Below, piece after piece: positions 23,644-29,670 of a DNA stretch of 31,715 bases. Made by a program: the position numbers and the translations under genes. Location: assembly GCA_934658705.1 (NCBI GenBank), contig CAKUHP010000019.1:1-31715 (forward strand), in the 5' to 3' direction. The stretch is from an uncultured Collinsella sp. Its GTDB lineage: Bacteria; Actinomycetota; Coriobacteriia; Coriobacteriales; Coriobacteriaceae. How positions within the stretch are numbered: position 1 is the first letter of the stretch; each line of letters starts with the position of its first letter. The notes beneath the pieces are model-generated. The model was not told the origin of the DNA, made no database searches, and worked only from the letters and a program-made list of their open reading frames with translations.

Positions 23644-25548
23644 CTAGAGCTCCTTTTGCAGATAGAGGCCATGGTCGTAAAAACCAAGGTGGCGATAGTA
23701 CTCACGCGTGCCAATCGCGCTGATCACATTGATGTGTGTATATCCCGCATCCTGAGCAATCTGGCACGCACGTTCCACGAGCGAACGTCCCAGACCGTGA
23801 TGCTGAGCCGCCTGGCCCTGATCGCCCACGCGCGCCGCCATACCATACACGTGCACCTCGCGAATCATCGCCTCGTCCGGCAACGTCGGCAGCTCGTCCG
23901 CATGAGCGGAAACAAACGCGCGATCGGGCAGCGACAGGCGCAAAAAGCCGGCGATCTTGCCCTCGGGCGTCACCCACTGCAAAAAACGTTCGCTCGTCAC
24001 CGGCGTCTCGTAAGCAACCTCATCAAGAGAGAGTTCATCCAAATCGGCGCCCGCGGTACTGATCTCGCGATAGCGAATCTCACGCACCTTTGCGCCCTCG
24101 CCGCGGACCGCCAAGCGATTCTCGACGAGCTGACGCAGGTTAGGCTTCTTATTGCCCACCATGATGTCGTCGGAGCTAAAGTCGCGAATCATACGGCTGA
24201 TACGGCAAAACGCCGGCGTCACCACAATGTCGTCGGCCAGCACGTCGAGCAGTTCCTCCTCGGTATAGGGGCGCCACTCGCCACGCTCGTAGCAGCCCAC
24301 CAGACGCGAACCCTCAATGAGCGCGCACGGGTAAACCTTGACCTCGTCGGGCATAAAGGCGCCCTCGGTCATAAAGCGCTCGTAGTCGCGCTTGTCCCCC
24401 TCGGGCGTAGCGCCCAGCAAGTTGAGCATAAAATGCGCGTGGATCTTAAAGCCAAACAGTCTTGCAAGCGAAAACGCACGCTCAATCTGAGCCACCGTAA
24501 TGCGACGCTCGTTAATGTCGAGCAGGTGCTGGTCGAGGCTCTGAATACCCATCTGGATCTTGGTGCAGCCCAGGCGGCGAACGAGCGTAAGCGCCTGCGG
24601 CGTCACGGCATCGGGGCGGGTCTCGATAACGAGCCCCACCACGCGATGCTTCGCCGTCTCGTTAATGCGCTGCTGACGTTCGAGCTCTTCCATCGTGGCT
24701 GTCTGCCACTCGGCAACCTCGCCCCACGGCGTACCAGGGCCGTACAGCCGACGCACCGCACGGTTGTAGCCGCCCACGGCAGCGTCCACGCGCTCCTGTT
24801 CGCCAGCAACACCAGCTGCAAGCTCACGCTCATCGGTCGCAATGCCCGCTGTCCGATAGCGCTCGCGACGCTCCGCCACCACCGGCGGCAGCGCATCGGC
24901 GGGAGCGTCATTGAGCAGGCGCCCCGCCTCGGCGCGGCTAATACCCGGACGCGCCAGCATGGGATTGGCCGCCACGCCGGCCACGGCATCGTCATTGAGC
25001 GCGCGGAAGAGCTCCGACATAAACCAGGTCTGATAGCCTTCCGAGTAGTCGCTCCAAGTACCGCCGAGCACGATGAGCTCGATCTTATCGGTCGCATGCC
25101 CCATCTGCGAAAGCGCCGTCAAGCGGGCACTCACCTGCAGATACGGATCGAAGCAGTTTTGCTCTGCACGGGCGCACGCCGGTTCAGCGTGCAGATAACT
25201 CTTGGGCATGCGCAGGTCGTTGGGACAAAACAGGCAATCGCCCGAGCACGGCCACGGCTTGGTAATAACGGTAATGGTCGCCACACCCGAAGCCGTGCGG
25301 CGCGGCTTCATGCGCAGAACCTGCAGCAGTTGGCGCTCTAGCTCGGCATCGACACCCCATGCCGCCCAACGAGCCGGTTCTTCACGCTTTACCCGCTGGT
25401 AAAACGGCAGCAGGCGACGCTTGGCCAAATCGCGTTTGTCGGCACCCTCGCGGCGCGCCTCGGCATGTATCAGTTTGACGAGCGCCTTGTCGTCCACGGT
25501 CTCACCGCGACGCAGGGCCTCGAGTATGTTCAAGATAATCTGTTCCAT
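23644..25548 (-). CDS. elp3: Elp3-type radical SAM / GNAT tRNA wobble-uridine modifying enzyme
   Basis: Stand-alone Elp3 homologue (634 residues), which in other organisms uses acetyl-CoA and SAM to place a carboxymethyl group on C5 of U34 in tRNA anticodons. The radical-SAM cysteines are C101, C105 and C108 (KPWPCSGDCLFCPND); downstream are SYLHAEPACARAEQN, the GHATDKIELIVLGGTWSDY segment and GIQSLDQHLLDINERR. The C-terminal GNAT domain ends with the acetyl-CoA-binding GLGRSLVERACQIA and REYYRHLGFYDHGLYL. CX3CX2C spacing is tighter than I recall for the family. Starts at ATG 25548. It shares an operon with the spermidine-synthase-like gene; a Trm9-like methyltransferase gene lies about 2 kb away. 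Confidence 0.9.
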   Translation of the reverse strand: MEQIILNILEALRRGETVDDKALVKLIHAEARREGADKRDLAKRRLLPFYQRVKREEPARWAAWGVDAELERQLLQVLRMKPRRTASGVATITVITKPWPCSGDCLFCPNDLRMPKSYLHAEPACARAEQNCFDPYLQVSARLTALSQMGHATDKIELIVLGGTWSDYSEGYQTWFMSELFRALNDDAVAGVAANPMLARPGISRAEAGRLLNDAPADALPPVVAERRERYRTAGIATDERELAAGVAGEQERVDAAVGGYNRAVRRLYGPGTPWGEVAEWQTATMEELERQQRINETAKHRVVGLVIETRPDAVTPQALTLVRRLGCTKIQMGIQSLDQHLLDINERRITVAQIERAFSLARLFGFKIHAHFMLNLLGATPEGDKRDYERFMTEGAFMPDEVKVYPCALIEGSRLVGCYERGEWRPYTEEELLDVLADDIVVTPAFCRISRMIRDFSSDDIMVGNKKPNLRQLVENRLAVRGEGAKVREIRYREISTAGADLDELSLDEVAYETPVTSERFLQWVTPEGKIAGFLRLSLPDRAFVSAHADELPTLPDEAMIREVHVYGMAARVGDQGQAAQHHGLGRSLVERACQIAQDAGYTHINVISAIGTREYYRHLGFYDHGLYLQKEL

Positions 25549-25559
25549 GCCCCCATTGT

Positions 25560-25598
25560 AAAGGCAAAGGCGCCGGAGCCGACCACGGCCCCGGCACC
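25560..25598 (-). terminator. Terminator between the DUF4097 gene and elp3
   Basis: Read on the minus strand, a 12-bp GC-rich stem (plus-strand arms 25587-25598 and 25569-25580, with two G-U pairs) has a six-base loop and is followed by TTTGCCTTT. It should end the XRE regulator-DUF4097 transcript before elp3, implying a separate start for elp3. Confidence 0.7.
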
Positions 25599-25645
25599 TC
25601 CATCAAAGAGCGCGGCTATGTTTATCGGTCCTCGATAACCGTCCG

Positions 25646-26545
25646 TCATTCCGGATTGAACGACATGTCGCCCGAACCGACCTCAAAACGATACGTGGCA
25701 GACTTATCGCCGTTATCGAATTCAAGCTTCAAAATGGTCTCGCCATCGTAGTCAAGCGGAAGGAAAACGCTCTCAAAATCACCGCTGCCCAGAGCAAGAC
25801 TTGCCTTAAAGCCCGTAGAGTTCGGAACCATTATCTCAACATCGCCCGAGCCAACGCTCACGTCCATCGACTTCGCGGGGGCCTGATAGAGCTCAAACGT
25901 CACATCGCCCGAACCGACCTCGGCATTCAGGGTATCGGTCACGGTGCCCGTAAACTCAACATCGCCCGAATCCAGCGTTAGATTCAGATCGTGACACGCA
26001 ATGCCCGCGACCGTCAGGTCGCCCGACCCTACATTCGCTGTTATGCCCACCAGGTTATCCGCAACCTCGCGCGGCAGTTCGACGGTAACCGTGCGGTCAA
26101 TCGCACGCTCGTCATCGCAGTCGAACTGGCTAATCTTGAGCGTAGAGCCCTTGATTTCGGCCAGGTTCCGGGTTGCCGCATCGAAGGCAACGGTCCCCGT
26201 TGCCACGCGACCGCTTTCGGTTACGCGCACCGGCCCGCCGGAGACGTGCTTGACCTCGACCGTGCCCGACGTCACATCTAGATCAAGGGACTGGAATGAG
26301 TCAGCATCAAAGGTTACACTCGAAAGCTTCTGAGGCCGAGCGGAATAACTACCGTCGTCCAAGGGATCATCCTCGTCAACCTCATCGTCCAGACCAGACA
26401 AGCTGGATGCAAGATCACTAAGGTCCCACGGTCCCTCGAAATGAATCAAAGTCCTCGAAGCGCCAAAGACGAGCCCAATGATGAGCACGAACGCCCCAAT
26501 GCCAACGCCCAAGCGTACCTTGGATTCATGCGAAAGCTTCATCAT
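25646..26545 (-). CDS. DUF4097-family membrane-anchored beta-helix protein
   Basis: A 299-residue protein with one N-terminal membrane helix (LGVGIGAFVLIIGLVFGA), an acidic linker (DDEVDEDDPLDDG) and a repetitive beta domain of the DUF4097 adhesin/head-like type. The GSGD motif recurs about every 20 residues (VGSGDL, DSGDV, VGSGDV twice, LGSGDF, VGSGDM at the end), as expected for stacked coils outside the membrane. It overlaps the XRE-regulator gene by four bases (ATGA), so the regulator and this protein are made together. Role unknown; in such pairs the membrane protein may tell the regulator about envelope state. Confidence 0.85.
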   Translation of the reverse strand: MMKLSHESKVRLGVGIGAFVLIIGLVFGASRTLIHFEGPWDLSDLASSLSGLDDEVDEDDPLDDGSYSARPQKLSSVTFDADSFQSLDLDVTSGTVEVKHVSGGPVRVTESGRVATGTVAFDAATRNLAEIKGSTLKISQFDCDDERAIDRTVTVELPREVADNLVGITANVGSGDLTVAGIACHDLNLTLDSGDVEFTGTVTDTLNAEVGSGDVTFELYQAPAKSMDVSVGSGDVEIMVPNSTGFKASLALGSGDFESVFLPLDYDGETILKLEFDNGDKSATYRFEVGSGDMSFNPE

Positions 26546-27264
26546 TCATCACCCTCTTTGGCACTCGGCTCAGCGGTGGCCGCGGCAGCCATGCCAGCGT
26601 CAACCGCAGTGGAAACGTCCTCCCCCTTAGTCCTAGCGACCGCCGGCACCGGACCAACCTGGATATCCCCACGTGCCCAATCGCCATCAAGCGCACGTGC
26701 CACCCAGTGATAGATAGGAATCGTAAAGAAGATCAGTGCGGGAAAGGGGCTGGCACCAACCAGGAACATCAGTAAAAAGAACAGCAGCCAGCACACGGCC
26801 CAATACGGGAATGACTGGAACGGGCCTTTCACTGGAGTCGGGCTGGCCGCGCCACCGCCCGTCACCTGCGCCGTCGCGGCATTGGCGGCCTGCGCACTCC
26901 AGCTTGCCGCCTGCGCCGCCTTGGCTGCCGCGTCACTTGCCTGCGTTGCCGCCTCGGTGGCGCGTGCCGCCGCCTCATGGGTGCGGGCGCGCTCTGCCGC
27001 CTCGGCCTCGCGCTGACGGGCGCGGTCCTCGTTCTCAAACTCGATATCGTCCTCAATCTCGTCGCTCGGATTGAGGAGCTCGTCCAAACTCACGCCATAG
27101 AGTTTAGCGAGCGAGATCAGGTTCTCGGTATCGGGCGAGCTCTCCGCGCGCTCCCATTTACTGACCGCCTGGCGCGACAGTCCCAGCTTTCGTGCCAGCC
27201 CTTCTTGGCTAAAACCCTTGCTGCGACGAAGGTCGGCGAGCCGCTGCGCAGTTTCTACATTCAT
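26542..27264 (-). CDS. XRE-family regulator fused to an Ala-rich coiled coil and membrane helices
   Basis: A 240-residue protein: N-terminal HTH_3 domain at ~5-60 (LADLRRSKGFSQEGLARKLG, QAVSKWERAESSPD, LISLAKLYGVSLDELL), a charged then Ala-rich probable coiled coil at ~75-135, and two hydrophobic segments at ~150-190 (FPYWAVCWLLFFLLMFLVGA, PALIFFTIPIYHWV). It is therefore a DNA-binding regulator tethered to the membrane, with a C-terminal tail. AGGAGG precedes the ATG. It is the first gene of a two-gene operon with the DUF4097 protein and is divergent from the Trm9-like gene. Its targets are unknown; self-regulation is likely for this family. Confidence 0.87.
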   Translation of the reverse strand: MNVETAQRLADLRRSKGFSQEGLARKLGLSRQAVSKWERAESSPDTENLISLAKLYGVSLDELLNPSDEIEDDIEFENEDRARQREAEAAERARTHEAAARATEAATQASDAAAKAAQAASWSAQAANAATAQVTGGGAASPTPVKGPFQSFPYWAVCWLLFFLLMFLVGASPFPALIFFTIPIYHWVARALDGDWARGDIQVGPVPAVARTKGEDVSTAVDAGMAAAATAEPSAKEGDE

Positions 27265-27383
27265 GGTTCCTCCTATGCTTTTGCCAGCCGTGCCGCCGGA
27301 CCGCTTTTGTTCTTAAGGCGCCTTGCACAGTTAAAAATCTATCCGCCACCGCCAAAAACATGCCACCTATTCTAGTGAGTATT

Positions 27384-27412
27384 TTGACAACCGGCGGTTG
27401 CGGGCGCATATG
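27384..27412 (+). promoter_or_regulatory. Sigma-70-like promoter upstream of the Trm9-like gene
   Basis: A perfect TTGACA (27384-27389) is followed after exactly 17 bases by CATATG (27407-27412), a half-matching -10. Transcription would start near 27419, giving a leader of about 114 bases to the GTG at 27533. The 268-base gap 27265-27532 is shared with the divergent XRE regulator. Confidence 0.5.
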
Positions 27413-27532
27413 AGCTGCGGAAATGTGTCTAAACAGAGCAATGACCCGCCGCTTGGTTGTCCCCGTTGCGGCGTTAACGGTAGTATGGTCGTACTGTTTA
27501 TTCCGCACCGCCAACGGAGGGAGTCCCGCGCC

Positions 27533-28405
27533 GTGAACCGCGATTTCGCCTCATCGCTCATCCAGCTCAACAATACGTTCTATCGCGAGCACTCCGCCTC
27601 CTTTTCCGACACACGCCAGGCCCCGTGGCCCGGCTGGGTGCGCACTATGGACATCGCGCTCGGGCAGCTCGACGTTGCCACAATTGAGCATCCCGTCCGC
27701 GTCTTCGATCTTGCCTGCGGCAACATGCGCTTCGAGAACTTTGCCGCCGGCGGCACGCTGGCCGCCAAAGGCGTGGATGGCACGAGCCCCTCGGCAGACG
27801 CTAGCTGCCCCTTCGAGTTCTATGGCGTCGACTCGTGCCAGGACCTGGCCATCGATGCACGCGGCCACGCACTGCGCATCCCCAACTTGCACTTCCAAGA
27901 ACTCGACGTGCTCGATGCCCTCATGAAGCTCAACCCCGCCGAGACGCCCGACGTGCTTTTCGACGCCCCGCTCGCCGACATCTCGGTCTGCTTTGGTTTT
28001 ATGCACCATGTGCCGTCGTGCGAGTACCGCGTACGCGTGCTCGACGCCCTGGTACGCCAAACGCGCCCGGGCGGCATCATCGCCATCAGCTTTTGGGAGT
28101 TTATGAACGACGAGCGCATGGCGCGCAAGGCCGTTCGCGCCGAAGCCCGCGCCGAGCTCACCCCGCCGTTTGAAGGCTACGACTCCGCGCAGTTCGAAGC
28201 CGGCGACCACCTCATTGGCTGGCAAAACGACCGCCACGCTTACCGCTATTGCCACCACTTTGACGATCAGCAGATCACCGACCTGGTGCGCGGCGTGCGC
28301 ACGTTCTACAAGAGTGGCGAGGTCCCCGTACGTGAGCTTGAGCGTTTCCACGCCGACGGTCGCAGCGGCGAGCTCAACCGCTACGTGATCCTTAAGCGCT
28401 TGTAA
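27533..28405 (+). CDS. Trm9/ALKBH8-like SAM-dependent methyltransferase
   Basis: A 290-residue class I SAM methyltransferase. Motif I is FDLACGNMRFE (about 58-68). Beyond the generic fold it has features of the Trm9/ALKBH8 group, which methylates cm5U34 in tRNA to mcm5U: SFSDTRQAPWPGW near 23-35 (compare the HFSxTRxxPWP opening of Trm9), CFGFMHHVPSCEYRVRVL (compare AVxHHxSTxxRR), RPGGIIAISFWEF and a late HAYRYCHHFDDQQI. This reading is by eye from remembered family patterns. The frame is open further upstream, but GTG at 27533 after GGAGGG fits the family N-terminus. trmB follows 116 bases downstream. Confidence 0.78.
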   Translation: MNRDFASSLIQLNNTFYREHSASFSDTRQAPWPGWVRTMDIALGQLDVATIEHPVRVFDLACGNMRFENFAAGGTLAAKGVDGTSPSADASCPFEFYGVDSCQDLAIDARGHALRIPNLHFQELDVLDALMKLNPAETPDVLFDAPLADISVCFGFMHHVPSCEYRVRVLDALVRQTRPGGIIAISFWEFMNDERMARKAVRAEARAELTPPFEGYDSAQFEAGDHLIGWQNDRHAYRYCHHFDDQQITDLVRGVRTFYKSGEVPVRELERFHADGRSGELNRYVILKRL

Positions 28406-28521
28406 GGCCAAGCAGCTCGCCCCGAGCCGCACCGCATCTTTCGGGCACATTGTGTCCGCCCCTTCCAACCCATTGCTGGAACGCGCGGCCATGCGTTCCA
28501 TACTTATGACCAAGGAGCCTC

Positions 28522-29361
28522 ATGGGAGCCGTCCACGTTCGCACGCCCAAGAACTTCGTGCTCGAGGAGCGCCTGGAGCGCTACGCCGACGCCATCGAGA
28601 CGAGCCCCGAGAACTATGCCGGACACTGGTGTGAGGCATGCACGCCGGCTGGCGGCAAGCCCTTCGGCCGCCTTCATCTCGATCTGGGCTGTGGCAAAGG
28701 AACCTACCTAGTCGAGCGCGCCCACCGCGAGCCCGACACGCTCTTTATCGGTATGGACCAGGAACCCATCTGCATTGCCTATGCCGCGCAGAAAATCTGC
28801 GAGCAGGAGCCGCCCAACGCACTTGTCCTGCCCCGAGGTGCCGCATCGCTGCCGCGGCTGTTTGCCGCAGGCGAGCTCGATGCCATCACCATCAACTTTC
28901 CCACGCCGCAGCCCAAGGCTAAGTACGCCAAAAAGCGACTCGTGCATGTTGACCATCTGATGCTCTACCGTCCGCTCTTTGCCGCCGGTGCCACCGTCAC
29001 GCTGCGCACCGATAGCAAGCCGCTGCGCGACTACGCCTTGGGGCAGTTTGCCGCGGCTGGCTACGACACGCTTTGGGTAAGCGATGACGTTCGCCGTGAC
29101 CATCCCGAGCATCCCGAGACCGAGTACGAATGCCGCACGCGCGAGATGGGCGCCGTCGTCTATGGCATCTGTGTCACATCCGGCGAGGAGCCTACCGAAG
29201 AGCAGCTCGCGGCAGGCCGGGCGCAGGAGCAGAGCCTCGCCTGCTACCTGCCCGACGATCTCGATGAGCTCACCTACGTGCCCCTCGGCATGGAAGAGGC
29301 CGTCGAGAACTTTAAGAACCGCGCCCGCAAGGGCAAGAAGCGTTTACCGCAGGAGTCCTAG
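28522..29361 (+). CDS. trmB: TrmB-like tRNA (guanine-N7)-methyltransferase, divergent
   Basis: Predicted to methylate N7 of G46 in tRNA with SAM (279 residues, longer than the usual ~220-240). It has the SAM motif LHLDLGCGKGTYLVERA at 51-67, the FIGMDQEP acidic loop near 75-82 and LRTDSKPLRDYA near 161-172. The catalytic/tRNA-binding loop that usually reads FPDPWPKKRHxKRRL is NFPTPQPKAKYAKKRL at 125-140, so the conserved Asp and Trp are replaced. The C-terminal ~60 residues (EEQLAAGRAQEQ... to GKKRLPQES) are an extension with a basic end. AAGGAG precedes the ATG. Family is clear; normal activity is not assured. Confidence 0.82.
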   Translation: MGAVHVRTPKNFVLEERLERYADAIETSPENYAGHWCEACTPAGGKPFGRLHLDLGCGKGTYLVERAHREPDTLFIGMDQEPICIAYAAQKICEQEPPNALVLPRGAASLPRLFAAGELDAITINFPTPQPKAKYAKKRLVHVDHLMLYRPLFAAGATVTLRTDSKPLRDYALGQFAAAGYDTLWVSDDVRRDHPEHPETEYECRTREMGAVVYGICVTSGEEPTEEQLAAGRAQEQSLACYLPDDLDELTYVPLGMEEAVENFKNRARKGKKRLPQES

Positions 29362-29670
29362 AGGCCTCTGATGGTCGCGGCGTCGGCAAACAAGCGCAAA
29401 TAGCTGCCAGCGAACGACCCTCAAATCTAAGTGAGTAGACTTTTTGCAATAGCCAAGCACAACCCACATAGCGAAAAATAAAACCGCAGGTAGAGCCCTT
29501 GCGCAAAAGCCGTGTGCTCGCGATATTGCAAAAAGTCTACTCACTTAGCTGTCAACTGCACCAAAGGACTGGGTAGAACGCCCATTTCCTGCATTTTCTC
29601 GCGCGCTGGCGCCCCGCGCCGCCGCTACGCCATAATGGATGGCGGACAAACGCGAGAGAAAGCAAACCAC
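29362..29670. other. 309-base intergenic region between trmB and the DUF3516 helicase
   Basis: No gene is seen. It contains the third long inverted repeat (29427-29548). Downstream of it a CATAAT (29631-29636), 35 bases before the helicase ATG, could be a -10 box, without a good -35. Remaining bases show no clear terminator with a T run after trmB. Confidence 0.5.
29427..29548. repeat. Long inverted repeat 3 (25-bp perfect arms)
   Basis: Arms at 29427-29451 and 29524-29548 are perfect reverse complements over 25 bases with a 72-base spacer. The stem can go on after a small bulge through AGCACA (29456-29461) pairing with TGTGCT (29513-29518). The left arm contains GAGTAGACTTTTTG, similar to GTAGATTTTTGG in the repeat at 16847. 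As with the other two, it lies at a gene 3' end and the arms are intact while the interior is not symmetrical. Confidence 0.9.

Noticed and set aside
22774..25341. 855-residue open frame on the plus strand opposite elp3 and the spermidine-synthase-like gene
   Set aside because: It is a shadow caused by high-GC codon use in the true minus-strand genes; it has no family features, is rich in His/Arg/Ala, and crosses the join of two real genes.
27398..27532. 45-residue upstream extension of the Trm9-like protein
   Set aside because: It starts inside the predicted promoter and lacks a ribosome site; GTG 27533 fits the family start.
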